DNA from: Cerina litoralis
GTDB taxonomy: Bacteria; Bacteroidota; Bacteroidia; Flavobacteriales; Flavobacteriaceae
Assembly: GCA_022008415.1 (NCBI GenBank)
Contig: JAIRBC010000009.1
Coordinates: forward strand, 62,001-126,000
Direction of reading: 5' to 3'
Length of the DNA stretch: 64,000 nucleotides
This document shows, in pieces, positions 35,484 through 44,645 of this stretch (the stretch's first letter is position 1; each line of letters begins with the position of its first letter). The notes beneath the pieces are model-generated. The model made no database searches and was not told where the DNA came from. It saw only the letters and a program-made list of their open reading frames with translations. Position numbers and translations under genes: made by a program.

Positions 35484-35600
35484 ATTCCCACCCGTTGGCA
35501 TCCCGCCACAACCACTTCCATGTTATCTGTTTTGTCCCCAAAGGTTTTACCTGCCGATGGGTTCGGCGGTAAGGCCTGCAATAAATATTCCTCACAATTC

Positions 35601-35630
35601 TTGAATCACCCCGTTCAATGTGTAACTTTG
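35601..35630 (+). promoter_or_regulatory. Promoter for the ClC gene
   Basis: TTG (35601-35603), 19 bases, then TAACTTTG (35623-35630): both Bacteroidota elements with near-ideal spacing. It lies 43 bases before the likely start at 35674. Confidence 0.7.
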
Positions 35631-35673
35631 TCGCCGTTTAAAAAACTACAACCCACTATCAAGGAGCCTTGTT

Positions 35674-36945
35674 TTGAAGTTAAAAAGAAGAAGAAAATTA
35701 GTCACCTATCTGAATATTCTAGATCAGCCCATCCGGTTCAACCCATTTGTTTTTAGCCGTATGTTTATTCTATGGGCCCTCCTTGGTCTACTTGGCGGGA
35801 TCATGGCGGGGGTCTATTGGATCGTTCTGGGTTTCCTCACAGACGGGATGGCCTGGTTTACGGGATGGCAGGTAATCCCCGTTATGGCCTTCGCCGGCCT
35901 ATTGGCGGGTCTTATAATTCATTTTATTGGGGAACCTGGGGAAATTCAATTGATCGTAAACAATATACGTTTTAACAAAGGCAAATTGGATCCCAAGAAT
36001 AATCCTTCCATGATTTTATCTTCACTCATTTGCATTGCGGCAGGGGGCAGTTTGGGACCAGAGGCTCCCCTGGTCCAGGTTACGGGATCCACGGGCACTT
36101 GGATGGGGAAACTGTTTCGGTTGAAAGGGGAAGAATTGCGATCCTTGAGTATCGCAGGGATGGCCTCGGGGTTTACCGCGCTCTTCGGCGCCCCATTGGG
36201 TGGCAGTCTATTTGCTTTGGAAATCCTGCACCACAAACACGCCGTACAGTACTATAGGGCCATCATTCCTGCCTTTGTTGCCAGTTGTTTTAGCTATCTG
36301 GTCTTTGTAATTATTGTCCAGATGGGCCTCGGTCCCGCGTGGGAACTCCCTTCCTATGAACTGGTGGACAAATTTGATTTTGCCTACGCCGTACTATTTG
36401 GTATCATGGCCACCGTAGTGGGATGGGTGTTTATTTTTTGCACCAAATTTTTTAAGAGCGGTTATGAGAAGCTCAAAGTACCCATCTATATAAAAACCTT
36501 TATTGGAGGTATCCTATTGGGTACAATCGCCTTCTATTTGCCCCTGACCCGGTATTTTGATCACTTTGAGCTCAATGAACTCCTAACAAGGGACAGTACG
36601 TTGCAATTTTTGATCGCGTTGCTAATCTTTAAGATAATTGCCATTGCCGTAACCGTAACTTCGGGCTGGCGGGGCGGTTTTATCATTCCGCTCTTTTTTG
36701 TAGGGGCCAACTTGGGGCTGATCATCCATCATTTTATACCAGAGGTGAACCTTTCGTTGACCATTGTTAGCTGCATGGCCGCGGTGAACGCGTGTGTAAC
36801 CCGGACGCCGATGAGCACCACAATTCTCCTGGCGACCTTGACCGGATTTGCCTATTTTATTCCTATTCTGTTCGCCAGTCTTACGGGTTATTTCTTGGCT
36901 CCGCGAATTCCATTTATTTCATCGCAAATGGATAAAGGGCATTAA
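35674..36945 (+). CDS. Chloride channel/antiporter family protein (ClC)
   Basis: This 423-residue membrane protein of the voltage-gated ClC family has about ten to twelve helices. Ion-path segments are visible: GGSLGPEAPLVQ (GSLGP 125-129), FTALFGAPLGGSLFALE and SGWRGGFIIPLFFVGANLG. In canonical transporters the first block is G(K/R)EGP with a gating Glu; here that position is Leu127, with a Glu just after the Pro, as in a sub-branch of bacterial members. The start is taken as TTG 35674, which has AAGGAG eight bases upstream and a matching promoter; an ATG at 35761 would remove the first 29 residues. Its stop overlaps the convergent pckA stop by four bases. Transport mode is unknown. Confidence 0.9.
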   Translation: MKLKRRRKLVTYLNILDQPIRFNPFVFSRMFILWALLGLLGGIMAGVYWIVLGFLTDGMAWFTGWQVIPVMAFAGLLAGLIIHFIGEPGEIQLIVNNIRFNKGKLDPKNNPSMILSSLICIAAGGSLGPEAPLVQVTGSTGTWMGKLFRLKGEELRSLSIAGMASGFTALFGAPLGGSLFALEILHHKHAVQYYRAIIPAFVASCFSYLVFVIIVQMGLGPAWELPSYELVDKFDFAYAVLFGIMATVVGWVFIFCTKFFKSGYEKLKVPIYIKTFIGGILLGTIAFYLPLTRYFDHFELNELLTRDSTLQFLIALLIFKIIAIAVTVTSGWRGGFIIPLFFVGANLGLIIHHFIPEVNLSLTIVSCMAAVNACVTRTPMSTTILLATLTGFAYFIPILFASLTGYFLAPRIPFISSQMDKGH

Positions 36946-38558
36946 AACGCATACCGTTGTGGCCCCCCCCGCCTTATTTCCTCATTGGCGTAGGATTCGA
37001 ACTTCTTAAAATTATGCCGAAAGGCATTGGTCAGCTTGAAAGCCATTTTGTAGTAAGCCTCATCATCGTTCCAAGTAGCCCTAGGGCTAAGAACGCTGGT
37101 AGGGACTCCTGGACATACCCTAGGTTGTGCCACCCCGAATACGGAGTGGATATGGTACTTGTCATAACAGTACAGACCTAAGTCGCCATTTAGGGCAGCA
37201 TGGATCATGGCCCGGGTGTATTTTAACTTCATTCGGGTACCCACACCATATGGACCACCTGTCCATCCCGTATTTACCAACCAAACGTTCACCCCGGATT
37301 CCTTCATTTTGTCACTAAGCATTTCGGCGTATTTGGTGGGGTGCAAAGGCATAAAAGGAGCTCCAAAACAGGCCGAAAATGAAGGAACCGGTTCCACTAC
37401 CCCAGCTTCCGTACCGGCCACCTTGGCAGTATATCCCGAAATAAAATGATAGGCCGCCTGGCTCGGGGTCAACTTAGATATGGGTGGAATTACCCCGAAT
37501 GCATCTGCGGTTAAAAAGAAGATGTTTTTGGGATTTCTGCCCACAGAGGGCTCCATATGATTGGCGATGTGGTAAAGGGGGTAGCTCACCCGGGTATTCT
37601 GCGTAATGGAGGTATCGGCAAAATCTACGTCCCCATCCTTATCGAGTATTACATTCTCCAAAAGGGCTCCTTTTTTTATTGCCCCATAAATCTCCGGTTC
37701 GTTTTCTTGGCAAAGATCGATCACTTTGGCATAACAGCCTCCCTCAAAGTTAAATACGGTATTTTCGGCCGTCCAACCGTGTTCGTCATCGCCTATAAGT
37801 TTGCGATGCGGATCCGTGGAAAGGGTGGTCTTCCCAGTTCCCGAAAGACCAAAAAAGATAGCGGTATCCCCATCGTCCCCAACATTTGCAGAACAATGCA
37901 TTGGCAGTGTGTTCTTATAAACGGGAAGAATAAAATTCAGAACCGAGAAAATTCCCTTCTTAATTTCACCGGTATATCCCGTCCCCCCGATCAGGGCTAT
38001 TTTTTTTGTGAAGTTTAGAACGGCAAAATTGTGTTGCCTTGTACCGTCTTCTTTGGGATCGGCCATAAATCCAGGAGCGTTGACGATTGTCCATTCCGGA
38101 TCAAAATCGACCAGTTCTGCCTCCGTAGGTCTAAGGAACATATTGTAAGCGAACAGATTGGACCATGGGTATTCTGTGATGACCCTAAGATTTAAACGAT
38201 AATCTGGATCTGCACAAGCATAGGAATCCCTCACATAGATTTCCTTGGAGTTCAAATATTCGATGACCTTGTCGTAGAGCCGGTCAAACTTATCGGGGTC
38301 GAACGGAAGGTTGATATCTCCCCACCAAACCTTGAGCTTGGTGATATCGTCCATAACGATAAATCGGTCCTTGGGGGACCGTCCTGTAAATTCACCCGTA
38401 TCTATGGCCAAGGCCCCAGAGGAGGCTTCCTTCCCCATAGCCTTTTTTAGGGTAATGTTGTGCAACTCGTCCGGCGTTGCTTGATAATGCACACGATCGT
38501 TTACAAGGCCATAGCTCTCTAACGAAATCGTTTGCGTTGATTGATGCGATATACTCAT
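36942..38558 (-). CDS. pckA: Phosphoenolpyruvate carboxykinase (ATP)
   Basis: PckA converts oxaloacetate and ATP to phosphoenolpyruvate, the first step of gluconeogenesis. The 538-residue protein has the Walker-type kinase loop GLSGTGKTTLS, the metal/substrate motif LIGDDEHGW, ENTVFNFEGGCYAK and FTGRSPKDRFIV near the N terminus. The C terminus (RRGGPQRYAF) spans an eight-C/G homopolymer at 36963-36970. The length is usual. It is convergent with the ClC gene (4-base overlap) and upstream of DUF423 on the same strand. A TAATTTTG -7-like element sits at 38580-38587 on the minus strand. Confidence 0.98.
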   Translation of the reverse strand: MSISHQSTQTISLESYGLVNDRVHYQATPDELHNITLKKAMGKEASSGALAIDTGEFTGRSPKDRFIVMDDITKLKVWWGDINLPFDPDKFDRLYDKVIEYLNSKEIYVRDSYACADPDYRLNLRVITEYPWSNLFAYNMFLRPTEAELVDFDPEWTIVNAPGFMADPKEDGTRQHNFAVLNFTKKIALIGGTGYTGEIKKGIFSVLNFILPVYKNTLPMHCSANVGDDGDTAIFFGLSGTGKTTLSTDPHRKLIGDDEHGWTAENTVFNFEGGCYAKVIDLCQENEPEIYGAIKKGALLENVILDKDGDVDFADTSITQNTRVSYPLYHIANHMEPSVGRNPKNIFFLTADAFGVIPPISKLTPSQAAYHFISGYTAKVAGTEAGVVEPVPSFSACFGAPFMPLHPTKYAEMLSDKMKESGVNVWLVNTGWTGGPYGVGTRMKLKYTRAMIHAALNGDLGLYCYDKYHIHSVFGVAQPRVCPGVPTSVLSPRATWNDDEAYYKMAFKLTNAFRHNFKKFESYANEEIRRGGPQRYAF

Positions 38559-38626
38559 TATGAACAGTTTTTAGAGGTACAAAATTATCAAAAATATAAT
38601 TAAAACGATGTTAAAATAATAATATA

Positions 38627-39022
38627 CTAAATTTGGTTGCTCTTATGCCTTATAAAACGATACCCCAAAATAACCCATCCCGACAGAAGTAGTATTCCCC
38701 CGATCGGGGTAACAAAACCGATGGTTTTAAAATCGAATCCCGTCAGATTATTGGTTGCCAATAGATAAATAGAAAACGAAAAGAGAACCACGCCTATAGC
38801 AATAAGATAAAAGACCAATTTCTTTTTTTGTTCGGGAACGTGCAGGGTATTGGCCATGAACAACAATAACAGGGCGTGGTACATTTGATAACGGACACCT
38901 GTTTCAAAAACTTGAATTTCAGCTGCACTTAACGCTTCCTTTAGAGCGTGGGCACCAAAGGCCCCCAACGCAATTGCCAAAGCCCCGAAAACAATCGCGG
39001 TAATAAAAATTGTTCTGTTCAT
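38627..39022 (-). CDS. DUF423 family membrane protein
   Basis: This 131-residue protein has four membrane segments. The family's opening motif FGALAIALGAFGAHALK is followed by ETGVRYQMYHALLLLFMA and a GGILLLSGWVILGYRF end. DUF423 (YgdD-like) proteins are widespread and of unknown function. The frame is open upstream to a TTG, but homologues begin near MNRTIFITA, so the ATG at 39022 is chosen. It sits between pckA and a divergent saccharopine dehydrogenase-like gene, an order seen in other flavobacteria. Confidence 0.88.
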   Translation of the reverse strand: MNRTIFITAIVFGALAIALGAFGAHALKEALSAAEIQVFETGVRYQMYHALLLLFMANTLHVPEQKKKLVFYLIAIGVVLFSFSIYLLATNNLTGFDFKTIGFVTPIGGILLLSGWVILGYRFIRHKSNQI

Positions 39023-39103
39023 AACTAAAACACTTATATTTTTTATAAATTTAACATTCTTAAAGCTCAAACACCCTATTCTGTTACAAAAATACACAAA
39101 TTG

Positions 39104-40477
39104 ATGCCTCGAAAAATTCTTGTAATCGGAGCCGGTAAATCCAGCTACTATCTCTTTGACTATCTACTTTCAAAAGCCCAAGAAGAGGAATTGGAGCTGA
39201 CCATCGCCGACATTCGACCAGAAAATATATCCCCCGACATAGCAAACCATCCACGGTGTACCGTTATAAAACTGGATATTTTTAAGGATGCGGATCGAAA
39301 GAATGCCATTGATAATGCATCAATTGTTGTCTCGATGCTCCCGGCATCGCTTCATATCAAAATTGCAAAGGACTGTCTCCAATACGGCAAGCATTTGGTC
39401 ACTGCCTCTTATGTAAGTCCGGAACTGAAAGTCTTGGATAAGCAGGTCAAGGCAGCCGGACTCATCTTTATGAACGAAATTGGGCTCGATCCCGGAATCG
39501 ACCATATGAGTGCTATGCAAATTTTGGATGGTATCCGGAAAAAAGGCGGTAAACTAATTTTGTTCGAATCATTTTGTGGGGGTTTGGTAGCACCGGAAAG
39601 TGACAATAACCTCTGGAACTACAAGTTTACTTGGAACCCGCGAAATGTAATGATCGCCGGACAGGGAGGGACGGCCAAATTTATACAGGAAGGCACCTAC
39701 AAATATATTCCTTACCACAAATTGTTTCGGAGGACAGAGTTTTTAGAAATTGAAGGTTATGGAAGATTCGAAGCCTATGCCAACAGGGATTCCTTAAAAT
39801 ACAGGGAATCCTACGGCCTTCAAGATGCCCTCACCCTATATCGGGGCACCATTAGGAGAGTTGGATTTTCCCGTGCCTGGAACATCTTCGTTCAACTGGG
39901 AATGACCGATGACAGTTATGCGATTGAAAATTCAGAGGGGATGTCTTATCGGCAATTCACCAATCTTTTCCTCCCCTACTCCCCTACAGATTCTGTGGAA
40001 CTAAAATTGAGGCTTTATCTAAAAATTGATCAAGATGATATTATGTGGGAGAAATTATTGGAACTACATTTGTTCGACGACCAAAAGAAAATTTCGCTAA
40101 AAAATGCCACCCCTGCGCAGATATTGCAAAAAATTCTAGAAGAGAGTTGGACTCTGGACGAACAAGACAAGGATATGATCGTGATGTACCATAAATTTGG
40201 GTTTGAACTTGGGGAAAAGAGACATCAAATAGATGCCAACATGGTGGTTTTGGGAAAAGACAGGGAACACACCGCCATGGCAAAAATGGTAGGACTTCCC
40301 GTGGCCATGGCTGCCTTGCTCATTCTCAACAAGAAGATTATCGGCACGGGGGTTAGGATCCCAATACAGGAAGAGGTATACGCCCCGATCCTTTCCGAAC
40401 TCAAAAAATACGGAATAAATTTTAAGGAATACCACGTGCCTTATTTGGGGTACAACCCGGACTTTGTAGCCAGTTAG
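39104..40477 (+). CDS. Saccharopine dehydrogenase-like (LOR/SDH) protein
   Basis: This 457-residue protein has an N-terminal Rossmann fold (KILVIGAGKSSYYLFDYLL; IADIRPEN; VVSMLPASLHIKIAKDCL) and the saccharopine dehydrogenase C-terminal domain (NEIGLDPGIDHMSAMQILDGI, then FCGGLVAPESDNNLWNYKFTWNPRNVM). It probably acts in lysine catabolism, splitting saccharopine to aminoadipate semialdehyde and glutamate, or in a related reductive step. The ATG at 39104 is preferred to the TTG just before it. An Lrp-type regulator follows 215 bases downstream, which suits amino-acid control, but the substrate is not proven. Confidence 0.9.
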   Translation: MPRKILVIGAGKSSYYLFDYLLSKAQEEELELTIADIRPENISPDIANHPRCTVIKLDIFKDADRKNAIDNASIVVSMLPASLHIKIAKDCLQYGKHLVTASYVSPELKVLDKQVKAAGLIFMNEIGLDPGIDHMSAMQILDGIRKKGGKLILFESFCGGLVAPESDNNLWNYKFTWNPRNVMIAGQGGTAKFIQEGTYKYIPYHKLFRRTEFLEIEGYGRFEAYANRDSLKYRESYGLQDALTLYRGTIRRVGFSRAWNIFVQLGMTDDSYAIENSEGMSYRQFTNLFLPYSPTDSVELKLRLYLKIDQDDIMWEKLLELHLFDDQKKISLKNATPAQILQKILEESWTLDEQDKDMIVMYHKFGFELGEKRHQIDANMVVLGKDREHTAMAKMVGLPVAMAALLILNKKIIGTGVRIPIQEEVYAPILSELKKYGINFKEYHVPYLGYNPDFVAS

Positions 40478-40692
40478 CGTCTGTCTATAAATCTCGATAA
40501 CCGCGAAACGCTTGTACAGAAACCGATTGTTTACACCAGTAAAAACATCAGTTTTCACAACCTAACGTTACCGGTCGGGCGGGCTTTACAAGCTTTGTTT
40601 TAGGACCATTTAGGCCGGACACTGGTTAATACCCTACTTATAATTTAAAAAAACAACCGGTTGGCGAACAGAAAAAATAATCCATACAAGTC

Positions 40693-41163
40693 ATGAAATC
40701 TACCCCCGATAATTTAAAAATTGATGGAATCGATAAGGAAATTCTAAGATTCCTAATGAAGGATGCCCGAAAGTCCATTCTAGAGATAGCCAGAAATATT
40801 GGAATTTCGGGAGCGGCGATTCATCAAAGGCTCAGAAAATTGGAAAGCTCTGGCCTGATAGCCGGTTCCAAATTTGTAATCAATCCCAAAGCGTTGGGAT
40901 ATACTACCATGGCCTACATAGGCATCTATCTAGACAAGGCCATGAGCAATCCCAGTGCTGTTAAGGAACTAGAAAAGATCCCCGAGGTACTGGAATGCCA
41001 CTACACCACCGGTAACTGGTCTATCTTGATCAAAGTATTGTGTAGGGACAACGAACATCTGATGCAGGTTCTCAATAAGAACATACAACAAATTGAAGGG
41101 GTTTCCCGGACCGAAACCTTTATCTCCCTAGACCAACAAATCGATAGGCAGATTACGATCTAA
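40693..41163 (+). CDS. Lrp/AsnC family transcriptional regulator
   Basis: This 156-residue regulator has an N-terminal winged helix-turn-helix (IDKEILRFLMKDARKSILEIARNIGISGAAIHQRLRKLESSGLI, about 10-54) and a C-terminal RAM/AsnC effector domain (about 70-150, MAYIGIYLDKAMSNPSAV...CHYTTGNWSILIKVLCRDNEHLM). Lrp proteins form dimers to hexadecamers and sense small molecules, mostly amino acids. It lies downstream of the saccharopine dehydrogenase-like gene and may control it; this is inference from position. The start is the ATG at 40693 (MKSTPDNLKIDG). Confidence 0.93.
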   Translation: MKSTPDNLKIDGIDKEILRFLMKDARKSILEIARNIGISGAAIHQRLRKLESSGLIAGSKFVINPKALGYTTMAYIGIYLDKAMSNPSAVKELEKIPEVLECHYTTGNWSILIKVLCRDNEHLMQVLNKNIQQIEGVSRTETFISLDQQIDRQITI

Positions 41164-41508
41164 ATGTAGTATTAGATCGCCCTGATCGGATTGTACTTTT
41201 TCAACGGCATATTTTATTCAAAAAAAGCCCCTCCTTCTTAGGGAATCGATTCTAACCGATATTAATCGTGATCCTATAATCTTCCAATAGATTAGGGATA
41301 AGTCCCAAAACTTTAAAAACAAGTCCATTCCTTCGTCGGATACAATTTAATAGGGTTATACAACTATCTAACAGATATTAAGATCGCTCATTTCGAGCTT
41401 CTTATTCCCCGGCCCCAAAGCCCGCATGGACGTATTTTGGCAGGGGAGGTAAGCTTTTAAAAGACCCGGTTCCCTTTACGCCTCCGCTAGCCTCCTTGTG
41501 CCTCCGCT

Positions 41509-41581
41509 AAAGCTTCTGCGACATGCGGACGCCAAAATAGCATGGGCACGAAGGCCGAAAAGCTTCTGCGACACGCGGGCG
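41509..41581. repeat. Direct repeat, 23-base units 50 bases apart
   Basis: Two copies of AAAGCTTCTGCGACAYGCGG followed by RCG lie at 41509-41531 and 41559-41581, differing at two positions (Y and R), with an unrelated 27-base spacer. A sequence related to the start of the unit is not seen elsewhere in this window. The function is unknown. Confidence 0.6.
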
Positions 41582-41708
41582 GTAATGCAATGATTTTTTG
41601 TCTAGGCCTGGCACAAAATATACGATGGCGTTAAACGTCATTTCAGCGTGACTCGACGTTAATTTTGGGTATCAAAATAGCCAGTCGTAAAAAACAAATC
41701 ACAAACCC

Positions 41709-41738
41709 TTGCAAATTCATGAAAATGGGTTACATTTG
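41709..41738 (+). promoter_or_regulatory. Promoter of rpsP-rimM
   Basis: TTG (41709-41711), 19 bases, TACATTTG (41731-41738): a full Bacteroidota housekeeping promoter. Transcription would begin near 41742-41745, giving a leader of about 70 bases that includes the small hairpin GGGTCGGGCACCC (41783-41795). Confidence 0.75.
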
Positions 41739-41812
41739 CAGCCGCTTAAAAGCTTTTTGAGCAAAGGAGAATTAATAATCGAGGGTCGGGCACCCTACAA
41801 AATTAATGTGAT

Positions 41813-42505
41813 ATGCCAGTTAGAATTAGATTACAGAGACACGGAAAAAAAGGAAAGCCATTTTACTGGGTAGTAGCAGCGGATTCCCGTGCTAAAAGAG
41901 ATGGTAAATATTTGGAAAAATTGGGTATCTACAATCCAAATACCAATCCCGCCACCATAGAGATCAATGTGGAACATTCCGTGAGATGGCTTCAAAACGG
42001 AGCTCAACCTTCAGAAACCGCAAAACGCATCCTATCCTATAAAGGAGTTCTTTTAAAACACCATCTGTTGGCCGGGGTACGAAAAGGTGCTTTGACCGAA
42101 GAGCAAGTTGAAGAAAAGTTCAATGCCTGGTTGGAAGAAAAAGAAAAAGCCATTAGTAATAAGGTACAAGGCTTGGACAAGTTGCAGGCCGATGCCTTGG
42201 CAAAAGCTTTAAAAGCAGAAAAAGAGGTGAGCGATAAACGTGCCGCCGCCGCTGCCGCTGCCGACGCACCTGCCGTTGAGGAGGAAGCCCCGCAAGTAGA
42301 AGAGGCTGTTGAGGAAGTCGTTTCTGCCCCCGTCACGGAAGAAGCGCCGGTAGAAGAAGCACCAGTAGAAGAAGCGCCGGCCGTAGAGGAAAAAGCTCCG
42401 GAGGCCGAACCAGCTAAGGAAAATAAAGAAGAAGCTGCCGCCCCTACCGCAGCAGATGACAAGCCAGCATCGGAAGATGCCGAAACTCCAAAAGAAGAAA
42501 AATAA
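41813..42505 (+). CDS. rpsP: 30S ribosomal protein S16 with long acidic tail
   Basis: S16 binds 16S rRNA early in small-subunit assembly. The first 80 residues are the ordinary S16 domain (MPVRIRLQRHGKKGKPFYWVVAADSR..., KLGIYNP). From about residue 85 the protein continues with a helical segment (KGALTEEQVEEKFNAWLEEKEKAI) and then a roughly 95-residue Ala/Glu/Pro-rich tail with repeated APVEEAPVEEAP units. Total length is 230, against 80-90 in most bacteria; such tails are common in Bacteroidota S16. It is followed by rimM after 14 bases, forming one unit under the promoter at 41709-41738. Confidence 0.97.
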   Translation: MPVRIRLQRHGKKGKPFYWVVAADSRAKRDGKYLEKLGIYNPNTNPATIEINVEHSVRWLQNGAQPSETAKRILSYKGVLLKHHLLAGVRKGALTEEQVEEKFNAWLEEKEKAISNKVQGLDKLQADALAKALKAEKEVSDKRAAAAAAADAPAVEEEAPQVEEAVEEVVSAPVTEEAPVEEAPVEEAPAVEEKAPEAEPAKENKEEAAAPTAADDKPASEDAETPKEEK

Positions 42506-42519
42506 TTGCGGTAGGAACG

Positions 42520-43047
42520 ATGCAGAAATCGGATTGTTTCTATTTAGGCAAAATTGTTTCAAAATATAGTTTTAAGGGAGAGGTACTGGCAAAACTGGAT
42601 ACCGACGAACCCGAAATATACGAGAACATGGAATCAGTGTTCGTTTCCCTTGGAAACGTCCTGGTTCCATTTTTTATTGAAAAATCTTCCCTTCACAAAT
42701 CGAGCCTACTTCGTATACGTTTCGAAGAAGTGGAAAGTGAAGCAGAAGCCGATAATATTATGGGAGCGGCACTTTACCTTCCCCTAAAACTCCTACCTCA
42801 ACTCACGGGCAACAAATTCTACTACCATGAGGTCATGGGGTTTGCCCTAATGGATAAAGTCCATGGCGATATTGGCACCATTCGCGGCGTAAACGACACC
42901 ACGGCCCAAGCCTTATTTGAAGCTGAAAAAGACGGCAAACAACTGCTGCTTCCCATCACCGATGAAATTGTGACAAAAGTGGATCGCGAAAACAAAATCG
43001 TACACGTAACTTCCCCAGAAGGTCTAGTTGAGTTATATTTGGGGTAA
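42520..43047 (+). CDS. rimM: Ribosome maturation factor RimM
   Basis: RimM helps fold the head of the 30S subunit by binding S19. The 175-residue protein has the N-terminal beta-barrel (CFYLGKIVSKYSFKGEVLAKLDTD, about 5-28) and the C-terminal PRC-barrel (about 95-170; FYYHEVMGFALMDKVHGDIGTI, LLLPITDEIVTKVDRENKIVHV, PEGLVELYL). The pairing with rpsP, 14 bases upstream, is nearly universal. trmD and rplS, its partners in many bacteria, do not follow; a sulfatase gene does. Confidence 0.95.
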   Translation: MQKSDCFYLGKIVSKYSFKGEVLAKLDTDEPEIYENMESVFVSLGNVLVPFFIEKSSLHKSSLLRIRFEEVESEAEADNIMGAALYLPLKLLPQLTGNKFYYHEVMGFALMDKVHGDIGTIRGVNDTTAQALFEAEKDGKQLLLPITDEIVTKVDRENKIVHVTSPEGLVELYLG

Positions 43048-43084
43048 GCATCGCTCACATTTTCTATCCAATTGATCAAAAAAA

Positions 43085-44545
43085 ATGAACCTGCACCATA
43101 TCCTTCTTATGTTGATGTGTCTGGCCGTCGGCAATAGTGTTCCCGCCCAGTCCTTAAAAAAAAACGGGCTTAAAAAATACAACGTACTATTTATCATTGC
43201 CGACGATCTTACCGCCACGGCGATTACCTCTTATGAAAACCAAGCGGGCCATTCGCCCAACATAAATAAATTGGCATCCGAAGGCACGCGGTATACCCGC
43301 GCCTACTCCCAATACCCCGTTTGCGGCCCCTCTAGGGCCTCACTTATGTTCGGATTCTACCCCAGTGCCACCACCACCTATGGTTATGTAAGCGGCAGGG
43401 AAAACGTAGGTCCCGATCGAAAGTCCTGGGCGCAGCTGTTTAAAGACAATGGCTATTACACCGCAAGGGTCAGCAAAATTTATCATATGGGGGTGCCTAT
43501 CGATATTGAGACCGGATCTAACGGACAAGACGATGACGCCTCCTGGACAGAGCGATTTAACAGTAAAGGTCCCGAATGGAAAGCAGATGGGGAAGCAGAG
43601 TTGGTACAAAATAACCCATACGGCGATAAACCTCGAAAAGGTGGAAATGTGATGACCATAGTAAAGGCGGAAGGGAACGATTGGGTACATTCGGATGGTA
43701 AAACAGCCGAGAAAGCCATGGAACTTATCAAAGAACACAAGGACGAACCCTTTTTCTTGGCGGTGGGCTTTGTGCGGCCACATGTGCCCTTTGTTGCTCC
43801 AAAAAACTATTTTGAGCCCTTTCCCTATCAACAAATAGTGATGCCCCCAATGGTAGTGAACGATTGGGACGATATTCCCGAACGAGGCATTAATTATGTC
43901 ACCAGCGTTAACGGGCAAATGTCCGAAGTCCAGGAAAAGAAAGCCGTCGCCGCCTATTACGCCTCGGTTTCCTATATGGACGCCCAGGTCGGAAAAGTAT
44001 TAAATACCCTAAAGGAAGAAGGTCTCGAAGACAATACCATTGTTATTTTCACTTCTGATCACGGCTTCCACTTAGGGGAACACCGCTTTTGGATGAAGGT
44101 AAGTCTGCACGAGGAATCGGTCCGGGTGCCATTAATTATCAAGATGCCAGGCAAAGAACCCTCGGTATGCCGATCCTTTACCGAACTCTTGGATCTATAT
44201 CCCACGGTTGCCGAACTCGCCGGAATAAAACCGTCAAACAAACTTCAGGGAAAAAATATTGCCAAGACCCTGGACGATCCTGACTACGCGGTGCGCGATA
44301 TGGTATTTTCTGTTACGCAGGGCGGAAAATCGTTCTTGGTACGGACCGATAAATGGGCTTATATTCAATACGATGAAGATGCCGGTTCTGGCATGGAACT
44401 TTACGACATGGACCTCGACCCAAAGCAGTACAACAACCTGGCCCTTAACCCGCATTATTCCAGTATACTGAAAAAAATGCAGGAAAGATTGCGGAAAAAA
44501 CTAAGGGAAGTAAGGACCAATGATTTGGGGATCCGTTACGAGTAG
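43085..44545 (+). CDS. Secreted sulfatase, iduronate-2-sulfatase-like (family S1)
   Basis: This 486-residue precursor has a signal peptide (1-22, ending VPAQ) and a type I sulfatase domain. The metal-binding FIIADDL (Asp40, Asp41) is followed by the signature CGPSRASLMFG with Cys80, which would be converted to formylglycine. Later blocks are VGFVRPHVPFVAPKNYF, YYASVSYMDAQVGKVLN, IVIFTSDHGFHLGEH and a C-terminal subdomain (LVRTDKWAYIQYDEDAGSGMELYDM). It resembles iduronate-2-sulfatase-type enzymes, which remove sulfate from polysaccharides; the true substrate is unknown. It lies 37 bases after rimM and so may ride on ribosomal-operon transcription, away from any polysaccharide-utilisation genes. 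Confidence 0.92.
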   Translation: MNLHHILLMLMCLAVGNSVPAQSLKKNGLKKYNVLFIIADDLTATAITSYENQAGHSPNINKLASEGTRYTRAYSQYPVCGPSRASLMFGFYPSATTTYGYVSGRENVGPDRKSWAQLFKDNGYYTARVSKIYHMGVPIDIETGSNGQDDDASWTERFNSKGPEWKADGEAELVQNNPYGDKPRKGGNVMTIVKAEGNDWVHSDGKTAEKAMELIKEHKDEPFFLAVGFVRPHVPFVAPKNYFEPFPYQQIVMPPMVVNDWDDIPERGINYVTSVNGQMSEVQEKKAVAAYYASVSYMDAQVGKVLNTLKEEGLEDNTIVIFTSDHGFHLGEHRFWMKVSLHEESVRVPLIIKMPGKEPSVCRSFTELLDLYPTVAELAGIKPSNKLQGKNIAKTLDDPDYAVRDMVFSVTQGGKSFLVRTDKWAYIQYDEDAGSGMELYDMDLDPKQYNNLALNPHYSSILKKMQERLRKKLREVRTNDLGIRYE

Positions 44546-44645
44546 TCGAGGTTTCCGGAAAGATTTGCAAAGCATTTATAAACATTAGATTACATCCGAA
44601 TCGGACGCAATGCATTGCGCCAATACTTCTGAAGGTCTTATAAAT

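Larger units (their letters stand above)
41164..41812. other. 649-base gap before rpsP with a GC-rich repeat patch and the rpsP promoter
   Basis: The first 250 bases are AT-rich and featureless. From about 41410 to 41585 the base composition rises sharply and contains a duplicated 8-mer (CCTCCGCT at 41481-41488 and 41501-41508) and a 23-base direct repeat. The rpsP promoter follows. Neither strand shows a protein-like frame. The GC-rich patch is unlike its surroundings and may be acquired or a dispersed element. Confidence 0.6.

Noticed and set aside
36963-36970. Eight-base C run in pckA as a phase-variable site
   Set aside because: It encodes the normal conserved C terminus (RRGGPQRYAF); slippage would affect only the last residues, and no variation is visible.
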